Of a stretch of 64,000 bases of DNA, positions 32,725 through 44,743 are shown piece after piece; positions within the stretch are counted from its first letter, which is position 1; the number at the start of each line of letters is the position of its first letter. The DNA is from Manihot esculenta. Its lineage: Eukaryota > Streptophyta > Magnoliopsida > Malpighiales > Euphorbiaceae. The stretch is taken from NCBI RefSeq assembly GCF_001659605.2, contig NC_035162.2, forward strand, positions 28,387,526 to 28,451,525, given 5' to 3'. The position numbers were made by a program, and so were the translations under genes. The notes beneath the pieces were generated by a model. That model had not been told where the DNA came from. It searched no databases and saw nothing but the letters and a program-made list of their open reading frames with translations.

Positions 32725-35700
32725 TGATAGAGCATATTTTAGTCCATATTTTCATGATCTTATTGATGTTTATTTGCACCTATTCTATCTAATTTTGTGG
32801 TTTTAATCATGTTTTGCAAATATTAGGTGCGAAGAAACAATTTGAAGAAAATGCTCTTAAAAGTGCCAAAGAATGCCAAAAAACAGCCACTTTCGGAAGC
32901 ACCTTCGGAAGCACTTTCGGAAGCCAAAACTCAACCACCTTCGGAAGCACTTTCGGAAGCACTTTTGGAAGTCGAAAGTCACCCACTTTCGGGGGCATTT
33001 TCGGCGGCCTAAAGTCAAGTCCAGAGGCAAAAGTCACCCACCTTCGGGGGCACCTTCGGCCGCCGAACCTTGGCTCCAGAGACGAAAGTCCTGCCCCTGA
33101 AACTTAACTTAGGCGGCCGGACTTGCCCCCGAACAGTCTCCTTCCTATTTAATGAGCCAAATCTTGGAGATTACATGTTTCCTACATAGTGCTATGATCA
33201 TTTAAAATTCAAATCAAGGCTCCACCTTCCTCTTTAGTGCATGAATCTTCTTGGACACACCTTGGACATCAATTAAAAGACTAAAAAGGGCTTGCAACTC
33301 CACACATGCACAAAGAAGACTCAAGGACACTATGGGCAATCACTCTAAAAGATGCATGGACACTAAAAAGGAAATAGACAGCCTCTTAAGATCTATTTAA
33401 AGGCCTCAAGAAGACCAAGAATAATCATCTTCCATCAAGGATTGATCAAGAACAGCCTCTCTCCTCCACCACTTTGGTTCTTCATCTTTTCTTCTTCTTT
33501 TCTTCTATTTTCTGTTTTGGTTCAGTCATGAGTGGCTGAAACCCTCTTTCTAGTTGAAGTTTGGTTGAAACTAAGGTTGTTTAAAAGGTTGTGAGATCTG
33601 AACATAAAGTGTTTGCTTTTGATTTATTCAATATTCATGCAATTGTGCTTGATTCTTAAGATTGCTTTGTTGTTTTAATCAAATTGGCCACTTGATTCTT
33701 AATTGCAAAGTTAATTGATTGTTGGATTGGATATTTGTTAGTCCGTAATTGCTGGAAATATTCTGATCTAAGAACACTTGGTGTAAAAACCAAGAAATTG
33801 TATGATCTAGCAACATCTCATGCGTTTGAGTAGCTAGGGTTTGGATCTTTCTTGTTCTTCATGCAATTGGCAATTGTTTTGATGCCTATGGCCCAAGGAC
33901 GTTCCTTGGCAATTTGTTGATTAGTAATTGGTTAGAGGACAATCCCTAATCAGTTTGTTCATAAGGAAAGACATGGTGGTGAGAAGCGTCTTCCACCCCC
34001 ATAACCAACCTATTGAATTAATCAAGATAACCATGTTTCAATGATCAACCCAAACAACCAAAGTGGATCCATATCTTCAACTAGACTTTTCTCATATTGA
34101 TTTCTTGTTTTATTTTAATTACTTGCTGTTTTATTTGCTTTCAACAGTGGTTAGTCAAATCATCTCAAAACCCCCTTTTTACTTTCCTTGCACCTTACTT
34201 TTGTTCTGTTTGCGATTACTTGCTTTCCATTGTGTTTTCAATTAGTTCTATTGGTCTTGATAGAGATAAATAGTGTAATACCCGGCTAAGTCAGGCATTG
34301 GAATTCCTACCGTCCGGTGGAATTCGGGGATGTCAGAGACTTCTAGTCGGAGGGTATTGAACGTGTTGCAAAATGTTTTTAAGACTTTGTAAGGTTTGGA
34401 ATAGAATAGGATTGAGTTTTGAACAGAAAAGGCTTAGGGGACAAAGGCCAGGTTCGGCCGCCGAAGGTAAGTTCGGCCGCCGAAAGTGCCCAATGTTCGG
34501 CCCCCGAAGGTTATGTTCGGCCCCCGAAAGTTGCATGGTTTTGCATGCAGTTTCGGCAGCCGAAGCTGAGGTGGTCGGTTAGTTGTGCATGCTCCTCAGT
34601 CCGTGGTTTGGCCAGGTGTTCGCCTCCAGATCATGACCAGAGGTTAGGCCACGTCTCCCTTGACTCATCTGCAAGCTTTTAATCAGCTCATGCAGAGGGT
34701 TGCTCGTTTGCAAGAGGTTTTAAAGGTTTTGAGAGAAAAGAGAGGTTTTGGTGGGTTGAAGCTTGTGAAGGGGATTTGCTGAGTTCAAGTTGGTCCTCTT
34801 TTAGTTTCAGGAGGTAAGAGAGGTCTTTCTACTTGTTTTATGGTTTTAACAGCTTTTAAAGAGGTTAAGGGTAGAGTTGCATGTTTAGGTTTTAGAGTTT
34901 AGTTTTGATGTTTTAATGGTGAAAGCATGATTATGTGTTGTGTTAGTTGTTTTGTTGGGGTTAATAGGTAGTTGGGACCCCTTTGTGCATATACCAGAGT
35001 ATATGTGAGTTGAGACGCTGAGTTATGCATGTTAGAGTGTGTAGGAGACGTTGTGCATGAAAGGAAGCAAGGTTCTGCCTTCTGGAGAACCCAGCTTCGG
35101 CCACCGAAGTGAAGATTCGGCCGCCGAACCCCTTGTGGAGGTAGTTTCGGCTGCCTAAGGTTGCCTCCGAAAGAATGGACTTTCGGATCTGTCATGCACA
35201 TTCGGCCGCCGAAGGTGCCGCCGAACATGCATGAGTTTCGGCTCTGGAGAGGACATTCGGCCGCCGAACCTGCTGCCGAATGTGTTCTGTCCAGCCTTCT
35301 TTTGCATGAGTTATGTGATTATTTTCAGAGGGTTAGAGGGGATTATGGGGAATTGTTTAAGAGTTATTCAAAGTATGTGTGACACCTCATTCGAGTCCAT
35401 TTGTGTAGGATTGGACCCGAGAGTTCGAGGAAGTCATCAGAGTTAGAGATATCAGAGTCAGTACAGTATCTGCCAGAGGAGCAGAGGTGAGTGGAACTAA
35501 ACGAAATATTTTATCTTGAGAAATGACATGATTCTAGCATGATCCATGCATCATAAACTGCCATGTTATGTATTAGGTTGTATTGCATTAGACTTCACGA
35601 AGATGATGCATTGCATAAGATGTTGTTTATGTGGGTGAATGTTGGATGATCCTTAGCCCTTGACAGAGAGCAGATACAGATTTATGGCATGAGATAGCCA

Positions 35701-36735
35701 TACCAGGTCGCCCCTGGATAGTCCAGGTCGCTCCTGGTACTATGAGTGAGACAGCTGGGCTGTCAAATCAGAGTTAAGTGTAGACCAGGTGAGACCTCGT
35801 CTCCTTGGCACAGTTAGTCATGTCATGATATCTGAGAGATAAGTGTAGACCAGGTGATGACATCGTCTCCTTGGCACAGTTGGATTATAACATGTAGTTG
35901 AGGGCTATTGGTGACAAGTTCATCCTTGAGATGATATGTTTGTGATGTGATGCATTTCATGAGAGCATATAATGAATGAACTGTTTTTATTGTTCCTCCT
36001 CACTGGGCTCTAGAGCTCATCCCACTCCCTTAACCCCAGTTTTGCAGGTTCTGAGATAGCTATGGGAAGTTAAAGTCAGCAAGAATACAGAGGGAAGATA
36101 CGCATGAATGTATGGTTGTAATAAAGTAGTGGACATGATGTAACTCAAAGATTAGGGGTAATGTACTGTGTATAGATATGTATTGTCGTATACTGGATAG
36201 ACTTGTGCTTTCCCTAGTGTTATTGCTATAGTTTGAGGTATGATTAATCCCTTGTATATGAATCCTGTTTTACATTTCTTGATGAGAAATGTGTGAGTTA
36301 GGCTTACTGTATGGCTTCGATGAGATACCAGTGGGATGTGTTACAGATTAAAAGGGTTTCAATCCCTTGAACCACAGCAGATAGTAGTCCCTGGTATAGG
36401 CCCTGAGGGCCATTTCAGATTAGCATATCTGAGGAGCAGTAGTTAAGCCTACAGAGTTTTACAGGATTGTTGAGTCGTTTTGTATCATGTATGGGATTTA
36501 TCAGGTACACAGAGAGTATAGTTGGCTTGCTACGGGTCCCGGCGGCCTTAAGCCGATCTGGATCCTAGTGCCAGTGATGGTTCGGGCCGTTACAGAGGGG
36601 TACCGGTTTCCGGGTCGTTACAAATAGATAGATAATCAATTCTCCGTGGATACGATCCTTCACCACTATCTGCAGTTGTAAATTATAGGTAACCAAGAAG
36701 GTTATTTTTGACCGGCTTCGACAACCGCACTGTCA
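32725..36735 (+). repeat. 3' LTR of LARD B, split by a solo LTR
   Basis: 32725-34273 plus 36628-36735 reconstitute the LTR without gaps. The interruption carries the duplicated AATAG. It has the same TTCGGAAGC/Tekay-like block (32883-33125) as the 5' copy. Confidence 0.9.
34274..36622 (+). mobile_element. Solo Tekay LTR, TSD AATAG
   Basis: A 2,349-bp LTR, TGTAATACCCGGC to GGGTCGTTACA, flanked by AATAG at 34269-34273 and 36623-36627 and with no internal sequence, so it is the product of LTR-LTR recombination. Motif clusters lie at about 34450-34565 and 35096-35285, and a duplicated AAGTGTAGACCAGGTGA unit at about 35776-35880. Conserved CACTGGGCTCTAGAGCTCAT is near 36001. Confidence 0.95.
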
Positions 36736-36740
36736 GTGCT

Positions 36741-38890
36741 CCAGTACTGTTTGTGAAAAAGAAGGATGGATCCCTTAGACTTTGTATCGACTACAGGCAG
36801 TTGAACAAAGTCACTACCAAGAATAAGTACCCGTTGCCCAAAATCGACGATCTATTCGACCAGCTAGCAGGAGCGGGTTGTTTCTCCAAAATAGATCTGA
36901 GATCCGGGTATCACCAGCTGAGAATAAGAGAAGAAGATGTGCCGAAGACGGCGTTCAGGACCAGATATGGTCACTATGAGTTTCTTGTGATGCCGTTCGG
37001 GTTAACCAATGCCCCTGCAGCATTCATGGACCTCATGAACAGAGTTTTCAGTCAGTATCTAGATCACTTTGTTATTGTCTTCATAGATGATATCTTAGTG
37101 TATTCCAGGAATGCAGAGGAGCATGCCCATCATCTGAGGATAGTCTTGCAAACCTTGAGGGAACACGGCTTGTATGCCAAGTTCTCCAAGTGTGAGTTCT
37201 GGTTGAGGAGCATTTCATTCTTGGGGCATGTGGTATCAGAAAATGGAATAGATGTGGACTCCAAGAAAGTAGAAGTTGTAGCTAACTGGCCTAGACCCAC
37301 TTCAGTGACTGAGATCAAGAGCTTCTTAGGTTTGGCAGGTTACTACAGGAGGTTCATTCAGGACTTCTCTAAAATTGCAGCTCCTATGACCAGATTGACT
37401 AGGAAGAATCAGAAGTTTATGTGGACTGACCAGTGTGAAGAGAGTTTTGAAGATCTAAAGAAGAGGTTAACGTTAGCACCGGTGTTAGCTCTGCCTACCA
37501 GTAATGAAGACTTCACAATGTATTGTGATGCGTCCCGTGTGGGACTGGGTTGTGTGTTGATGCAGAATGAGAGGGTAATTGCTTATGCTTCTAGGCAGCT
37601 GAAGAAACATGAGTTGAATTATCCTACACATTACCTAGAGATGGCAGCTGTGATCTTTGCACTCAAGATGTGGAGGCATTACCTTTATGGGGTAAAATGT
37701 GAGATCTTCACATATCATAAAAGATTACAGTACATCTTGAGTCAAAGAGAAGTGGCACAGTTCGTGTCAGCCTGCGAGGTATGTCAGAGGGTGAAGCTGG
37801 AACATCAGAAGCCAGCTGGAATGGTTAACCCACTGCCGATTCCAGAGTGGAAATGGGAGAATATAGCTATGGATTTCGTGGTGGGGTTACCGGTAACATC
37901 CAACAGATTGGACTCCATATGGGTGATTGTGGATAGACTGACCAAATCTGCTCACTTCATCCCTGTTAGGAGCGGCTATTCTGTGGACAAATTGGCGCAG
38001 GTATTTGTTGATGAAGTGGTCAGGCTGCATGGGGCTCCTATTTCAATAGTGTCTGATAGAGGACCCTAGTTCACCTCCAGGTTTTGGCGGAGTCTGCAGA
38101 GTGCTATGGGTACCAGGCTAGACTTCAGCACTGCTTTCCATCCTCAGATGGACGGACAATCAGAGAGGACCATCCAGACAATAGAAGATATGCTCAGAAT
38201 GTGTGTGCTAGATTTTGGCGGTTCTTGGAGGCAGCATCTACCTTGCCTACAATAATAGCTATCATGCTAGCATAGGGATGGCTCCATATGAAGCTTTGTA
38301 TGGAAGGAAGTGCAGGTCGCCTGTCTGCTAGGAGGAAGTTGGAGAAAGGCCCTTAGCAGGGCCTGAGCTAGTAGAGATCACCAGCAGAGTAGTGCCCATA
38401 ATTAGAGAAAGGAACCGCTGTGAGTAGGCAAAAGAGTTATGCAGATATCCGCAGAAGACAAGTAGAGTTTTAGGAGGGGGATTTGGTATTGCTCAAGGTG
38501 TCTCCTATGAAAAGGGTGATTCGGTTTGGGAAGAAAGGTAAGTTAGCTCCATGGTACATCGGACCCTTTGAGATCTTGCAAAAGATTGGGGGTGTATCGT
38601 ACAAGTTGGACTTACCTGCTTTAATGGAAAGAATCCATCCGGTTTTCCATGTTTCCATGTTGCGGAAATTCATGTCAGATCCGAGCAAGGTTCTTAGTGA
38701 GCCCGATGTAGAGATCTTAGAAGATCTCACCTATGTTGAGCAGCCAGTACGGATCCTGGACACGTAGATCAGAAAGTTGAGGAACAAGGAAATCCCGATG
38801 GTGAAAGTCCTTTGGAATCACCACAACATCGAGGAGTGTACCTTGGAGACACGGGAGTCTATGCTCCAGCAATATCCTCATCTCTTCTAA
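36741..38890 (+). pseudogene. RT, RNase H and integrase of I, deleted and frameshifted
   Basis: Resumes at [21 protein letters not shown] and has the RT catalytic FIDDILVYS and RNase [11 protein letters not shown]. At 37745-37750 the frame jumps from RNase H (YILSQRE) straight into integrase ([15 protein letters not shown]). About 0.5 kb present in K is missing, with AAGAGA as the short homology. Later damage: TAG at 38067-38069, a 10-bp deletion near 38240 relative to K, and more TAG stops (for example 38765-38767). The chromodomain-like end and stop (38888-38890) survive. Confidence 0.85.
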
Positions 38891-38967
38891 GGTTAGTGTT
38901 ATGTGTTTTTGTTGTGTGTTTATGTTTTATGCTATGCTTGTTTGGTGAACATTCGGGGATGAATGTT

Positions 38968-38983
38968 CTTAAGGGGGGGAGAA
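38968..38983 (+). other. Polypurine tract of I
   Basis: CTTAAGGGGGGGAGAA touches the 3' LTR, preceded by the conserved ACATTCGGGGATGAATG. Confidence 0.8.
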
Positions 38984-39259
38984 TGTAATACCCGGCTAGA
39001 CTCCGGTATCGAAATTCCTACCGTCCAGTGGAATCTCGGATGTCGAAAACCTCTAGAAGGGTAAAATCATGTTTTATAAAATATTTTCATGTATTTTATG
39101 GTTTTTATGAAGAAAGGATTTGAGTTAAAGTTTTAAAGAAAAGAGAGAAAGAGAATGAAGGAAGAACCCAGGTTCGGTCGCCGAACCTCAAGTTCGGCAG
39201 CCGAACATGGGGTGCATGTGGAGGCACGTTAGGCCCCGAAAGTGGCCTGGCCAGCCACC

Positions 39260-39266
39260 TATAAAG
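39260..39266 (+). promoter_or_regulatory. TATA box in I LTR
   Basis: TATAAAG in GCCACCTATAAAGGGGTC, about 276 bp into the LTR. The same place carries TATAAAA in the K 5' LTR (49171-49177). Confidence 0.6.
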
Positions 39267-40440
39267 GGGTCCCCTGTCCGAAATGGGTGAGTTTTCTCTC
39301 CCCATTTTCGGCCAAGGTGAGTCTCCGACCTCCCTTAGCGATCTTGTGTTCTTTCTTCAAGTCTCTCATGTTTTTATGAGTTATTTAACTTGGTTTTGAA
39401 GATTTTTGGAGCTAAGATCAAGATTTGAAGCTTGGAGACCGCGGAGCTTTCTTCCTCCATTTCTCCAAGTTTAGGTCGCCTCCCCTCTCGATCTTCAAGA
39501 GGTAAGAGTAGATCTTTAGCTCATTTCATGTTTTAAACAAGTTTTATGAAGGGTTATGGGGTAGAAATGCATGTTTAGGTTCGTTGATTGTTGTTAGGGT
39601 TAATGTTGAGTTTATGGATAATGTATGTTGTATGAGTTGCTATGTGTGTTTGTGTTGGGGTTTAGGTTAGTTTGAGACCCCTATATGCTTATTTCCTTGT
39701 GTATGCATGTTGTAGAATAACTAAATGCATGTTTGAAAGATTTGGGAGGCAAAATGTGCATGAGGAGGCTGAGTTCTGCCACTTTGGAAGAACTCAGGTT
39801 CGGCAGCCGAAGGCACTTTCGGCTGCTAAACCTGCCTATGGTGGCATGTTTTGCTACCGAACCTTGCCCCCGAAAGTTTGGACTTTCGACTATGGAGGGC
39901 AGTTTTGGCCACCGAAGGTGCTGCCGAACATGCATGAGTTTCGTCTCTGGAAGGGACTTTCGGCCGCCGAAGGTGCCGTCGAAAGTGGCTGAGTTTTGGC
40001 TCTAGAGGGACTTTTGGCAGCCGAACCTGCCACCGAAAGTGCCCTATTCAGCCTTCCTTTGCATGATTTCTATGATTGTTTTATGATGTTTTAGGGGGTT
40101 TTTGGAGAGTTGTTTAGAGTCATATTAGTCTATGTTTGGTCCCTCATTTGAGTCCACCTGTATAGGTTTAGACCCGAGGAACCGAGGACCCCAGCAGTGA
40201 GATAGCTGCTTCAGAGTCTTTTCAGAGCTAGCCTGAGGTGAGTGGAATGACTCTTTATATTGCAAAGTAAATAAATAAATTTTTAGCATGATTCACGCAT
40301 CATGAATGCTATGAGATATATTAGGTTGTTTGCATTAGAATTCACGAATATGTTGCATTGCATATTATGTTGTTGATGTGGATGAACATTGAATGATCCA
40401 TTAGCCCTCGTATGAAATGATATGATGATGATACGGTATG

Positions 40441-40528
40441 GAAGTCCAGGAAGACCCATTTTACGTCCCTGGCACTATGTAAGAGAAGTCCAGGAAGACC
40501 CATTCTACGTCCCTGGCACATTGGAATG
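40441..40528 (+). repeat. Two 44-bp units in I LTR
   Basis: Units at 40441 and 40485 share GAAGTCCAGGAAGACCCATT and ACGTCCCTGGCA. A shorter degenerate third follows at about 40546. GTCCAGG and CCTGGC arms face each other in each unit. Confidence 0.85.
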
Positions 40529-41159
40529 TTATGATATGTTATGTAAGAGAAAGACCAGGACCCATTCTACGTTCTGGCAAATATGTTTGTGATGTGATGC
40601 ATTTCATGAAAGTATGAATTTTAATATAATGTTTTACTATTCTGCTCACTGGGCTCTAGTAGCTCACCCCATTCCCTTAACCCCCAGGTTTGCAGGTACG
40701 GGATAGACTAGGAAGTCAGCAAGAGTAAAGGAGTCATGTTTTATGTAATAGTTAGATGTGGACATGTATTGTAAAATGTTATAACGTGATGTAATGTAAA
40801 GAATTGTATTGAGGATAGAATTGTGCTTGGCCCTAGTGTATGTAAATCCCTTTTTGATACATGATCTTTTTAATGAAATGTTTTAATGATGTTTATGTAA
40901 ACCAAGCTTAATGTATGATATGTTACCCCATTGGAGCATTTGATGAGGGCTCCAGTGTGGGGTTTGATGTTTATGAGTGTGTATGCACAGGTTAAGCTTG
41001 GTGTATGAAAGAAAAAGTTTAAAATTTTGTGTAAATGATTGATCATGCATGGAATTTAACAGGTGTACGGGATGTATGTTAGGCTTGCTACGGGTCCCGG
41101 CGGCCTTAAGCCGATCTGGATCCTAGCGCCGGTAGCGGTCCGATTTTCGGGTCTTTACA

Positions 41160-42484
41160 CCAGGATCAATTAATGCATAAACATATTTTCCAAAGATAGA
41201 AAATTTACCGGCTATAACATCTAGTTTGTCCTGGTCTTCCTTTGCACGAATAGCATATGCCCTGGCAGGTGCTCTAGTGTCTGGTCTGTCTACTGTCTCT
41301 GATACTTTGTGACTCTAAGCATTACTAGATTCACCTCTACCTCTACATCTGACTCTAGTCCCTGTCGGCACAGATCTCTCTGTCTGTATAGGCTATATTG
41401 AGTGGCTTCTAGGATAGTCCCTCATAAAGTGGTCTGAGCTTCCATATAAGTAGCAAGCCCCAGTTAATCTCCTACATACTCCGCCATGTCTCCTGCCACA
41501 ATGCTCACATATTGGTGGCAACCCTCTACCTGGTCCTACTGTACTAGATACTGAGGTAGTCTACTGTCCAGACCTCACTACTAAACTCTGTCCAGGTTTC
41601 TGAATCTGCCTAGATGGCCCTCTCTACCCTGTCTGCTGAAATTACCTCTGTCTCGTGCTAGTTGTCTGAGATGCAGAGGATTGTCCCTGATACTGACTCT
41701 GGCTCCTCTTTTATTGCCCTTTCTGCTTTCTACTTTGCTCTTCTTCTTTAATTCGCTCTAAGCTGTGGGCCGTCTCCACTAAAACTGAAAGTTCCCTGAT
41801 GTGCATAGTTGTGAGGTACATCCTGATATCAGCATGTAATCCTTGCTCAAAGCGTTTACATCTTTCTTCCTCTGTAGGAACTATCTCTGTGGCATACTTA
41901 CTAAGTTTGACAAATTCTCGCTCATACTTAGTTACTGTAAGCCTGCCCTGTCTGAGGTATAAGAGTTCCCTCCTTCTTTCCTCCATATATAAGGCCCCAA
42001 CATATTTCTTCTTAAACTCTGTCAAAAAGAATTCCCAAGTCTGCCGCTCTAGTCGAACCATCTGTATTAATGTTTTCCACCATCTATAGGCTTCATCTTT
42101 TAGTAATGATATTGGGCACATTTAACTTTCTACTGGTGAATACTATAGCTGCTGTAAAACCCTTTCTGTACTTTCTAACCAGAATTCTGTAGATGAAGGA
42201 TTATCTTCCTTTTTAACTATAAACTCTATAGCACCATACTTCCTGAGTTTTTCTATTGGAGGCCTAGATTGTGCCTGGGCTACAACAGATGGGGGAACCT
42301 GGACAGCTACAGGTGGTGGTGGTGGTACCTCTGACACATTTTGTATAGCCCTCTTAAGCAACTCAGCTATTTACTGAAACAATGTATCCTGCCCTGGTCT
42401 GCCAGCAGCAGCAGGTGCAGCTGCCTCAGAGGGAGCATGACTCTTTACCTCTTCATCTACTGCTCTCTGTGACTCAGATGACAT
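41160..42484 (-). pseudogene. Gag and protease start of J, many stops
   Basis: A single frame from MSSESQRAVDEE at 42484, interrupted by numerous stops, several explicable as CAG to TAG. Contains a Pro-rich segment (SEVPPPPPVAVQ), a Gag capsid segment (WWKTLIQMVRL, EFKKKYVG, ELLYLRQGRLTV) between 42121 and 41711, zinc motifs CEHCGRRHGGVC and a damaged CYLYGSSDHFMRDY (second Cys lost, last Cys now Tyr), and at the I junction the protease start VYALIDP. It is a Ty3/Gypsy Gag clearly different from that of G, H, I and K; the clade is uncertain. Confidence 0.75.
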
Positions 42485-42615
42485 CTTCTATAAGACCTAA
42501 AGACACAAAGAAGAGATTCACATCAAAACCATATCATAGCTGTAACTCATTTTGGCATGTACATATATGACACATATACACATACATACTATGACCTAGA
42601 ATCGCCTAAACCTTT

Positions 42616-42627
42616 GCTTTGATACCA
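42616..42627 (-). other. Primer binding site of J
   Basis: TGGTATCAAAGC on the minus strand, a variant of the initiator tRNA-Met complement, 5 nt from the LTR end at 42633. Confidence 0.7.
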
Positions 42628-42632
42628 CTAAT

Positions 42633-42815
42633 TGTAACACCCCTTACCCTATCAAAGTGTAGATAGAGCAAGGACTATCACAAACTATACTTTTTTAGAC
42701 ATATCAAGACTAAATAATTTCCTTTATCTGTAAATACCAAGTCTTAGGTAGTCCAAGTAAATTTTATAAGGTGATTAAAGTAACTGTGAGATTTTAAACC
42801 AAAATTTTAGTAGAG
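42633..42815 (-). repeat. J 5' LTR, end segment
   Basis: Starts on the plus strand with TGTAACACCCCTTACCC and is cut by LARD E after 183 bp. The continuation is at 62124. Confidence 0.75.
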
Positions 42816-44388
42816 TGACTTGCGGTTATCGAAGCTGGTAAAAAATAACCTTTCTGGTTATCAATAATTTTACAACTGTAGATAGTGGTGAAAGGAACGA
42901 ATCCACAGGGAATTGAAAACTTACCTATTTTCCTTGTCAAGACCAAGAGAATAAACTGAAATAAAAACAAACTGAAAGAGAAGTAAACTGAAAGTAAAAT
43001 GGGGGAGGTTTTGAGATTGATTCAAGAGATTTAAAACTGAAAGTAATAAAAGAAGGCAAATAATTAAAATAAAAGAAATCAATAATGAGAAAGCTCTGGT
43101 TGAAGAATCAGATTCACTTCAGTTGTTAGGATTGACCATTGACACTATGTTTTTTCGGTTGTTTCAATAGATTAGTTATGGAAATGGAAGACGCTTCTCA
43201 CCACCATGTCTCTCCTTAAGATTAAACTAATTAGGGAACATCCTCTAATTAATCATTGATCAACAAGTTGCCAAGGAACGTCCTTGGGCCTCAGGCAACA
43301 AATAACTGTCAATTGTATTAAGAAATAGAGAGATCCAATCCTAACTACCCAAACGCATGAGATGTTGCTAGATCATATAATTTCCTTAGTTTTTACACCA
43401 AGCGTTCTTATGTTTGAGTAATCCAAGCAATTACAGACTTAAATCATCCAAACTAACATTATTACTTTGCAATCAAGAATCAACGTAGATCTAAACAACA
43501 AAGCAATATTGAAATCAAGCATGAAATTGTATAAATATTGAACAACCAAAAGATAAACAATGTTTGATCAAATCTCACAATCCATAAAACAACTAAAGTT
43601 TCAACCAATCTTCAACTAGAATAAAAGGTTTTAGCCACTCATGGCTGAAACAAAACAAGAAAATAAAGAAAGGAAGAAGAAGAGATGGTGCCACTTGCAA
43701 TCCCATATGTGTGTCCAAGGGAGAGTAGAAAAAGTATGGGGAGGCTCCTTATGTGTCTTTTTATAGTTGAAAGTGTTGCCTTAGGTGCTTGCTGCCCAAG
43801 AGGTGCTTGCTGCCCAAGTTGTGTCTGAAAAGGAAAGAATCGCGTTGCAAGGTCTTCAGAAGGAAAGAGGCGCACGGATGGCTTTTTAGAAGAAAGGTGG
43901 CGCACGGATGGGGTTGTGTAGAGGGAAATATATGCTGGCCAATCTTTCCTTTTTAGGTGGAGTCTTCATTTGAATTTCAAATCTTGAATACTGAATGCAA
44001 GAGAGGCAAGTGCGTCTTCTTGAAATCTTGCTGCCTAAATAGGAAGATCTGACTACTAAAGTGTCTGCACATCTTTAAACAAGGAAAGAAAGATCTGTAA
44101 TTTGAATTTCAAATAATCTTCTGATTGTGCTTTCCTTATTTGCTTTTGTTTCTGCACTTTCCTTATTTGAAAACTTTCCTTTTTTGAAAACTTTCCTTAT
44201 TTGAAAATTTTCCTTATTTGGAACTTTCCATATTTGGCAGTTTTTGGCAGTTTTAAGAGCATTTTCACCATATTGTCTCTTTATACCTAATATTTGCAAA
44301 ATAAGATCAGAACCACAAAATTAGGCAGAAAAGATGTAAATAAACATCAATAATATCATGATAAAATGGTCTAAAATATGCTCTATCA
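42816..44388 (-). repeat. 3' LTR of LARD E
   Basis: 1,573 bp, plus-strand ends TGACTTGCGG and GCTCTATCA. Carries complement GGAAAG-type repeats (about 44130-44225) and a minus-strand TATA box at 43758-43765. Confidence 0.9.
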
Positions 44389-44743
44389 AATACTCCCACA
44401 CCTAGCCTTTTGCTTGTCCTCAAGCAAATAAACATAGTTAAACAGACTTTCTTTGCTATTTTATCCTTATTTCCCACTTAAGCTCTTACTCTAGACCCCT
44501 ATTTCGAATCATTGCAGTGAAGAATATATGCATCAAGGTTACTCACCTTCTTTCCTTGTTTCCTTTTACTTACCATGGCTAGGATTTGTTTTCCTCAAGA
44601 GAGAGATTACACATGCACATGTTCTTGTTTAGTGAAGACTTTTTTCTAACTTTCAGAGTGACTTGCCCTTACCTTGAAGTACTTTATGCAGCCTTTTGCA
44701 TATTAATTTTGCTTGAAAAAGTCACCAACCTTTTGACGTGAAG
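44389..44743 (-). other. PPT and 3' non-coding region of E, first part
   Basis: The minus-strand PPT GCTAGGTGTGGGAGTATT abuts the LTR, preceded by the conserved TTGCTTGAGGACAAGCAAAA. No gene. S1 inserts at 44744. Confidence 0.8.

Larger units (their letters stand above)
28780..36735 (+). mobile_element. LARD B with nested solo Tekay LTR, TSD GTGCT
   Basis: A complete element inserted in the RT gene of I; GTGCT is duplicated at 28775-28779 and 36736-36740. LTRs: 28780-30437 (1,658 bp) and 32725-36735, the latter split by a solo Tekay LTR (1,657 bp without it). The ends are TGATAGAGC...GCACTGTCA. The internal part has one damaged ORF (30529-31737) and the same non-coding 3' region as A. No tRNA-Asp primer site follows the 5' LTR (AAAAGTCCGCGG instead). 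LTR copies differ more than those of A, so B is older. Confidence 0.92.
27790..41159 (+). mobile_element. Element I: Tekay chromovirus lacking its 5' end
   Basis: A plus-strand element entering the window inside gag, where H inserted. The coding part 27790-28779 continues at 36741-38890 after LARD B, followed by a PPT and the 3' LTR 38984-41159. The 5' LTR and early gag were left of H and are gone. The right flank is the gag/protease gene of J. The TSD would be CAGGA (41160-41164), with its left copy lost. Confidence 0.88.
38984..41159 (+). repeat. 3' LTR of I
   Basis: 2,176 bp, TGTAATACCCGGC to GGGTCTTTACA. TATA box TATAAAG at 39260-39266, motif clusters at about 39174-39210 and 39799-40045, tandem 44-bp units at 40441-40528, and conserved CACTGGGCTCTAGTAGCTCA near 40650. 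Confidence 0.92.
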
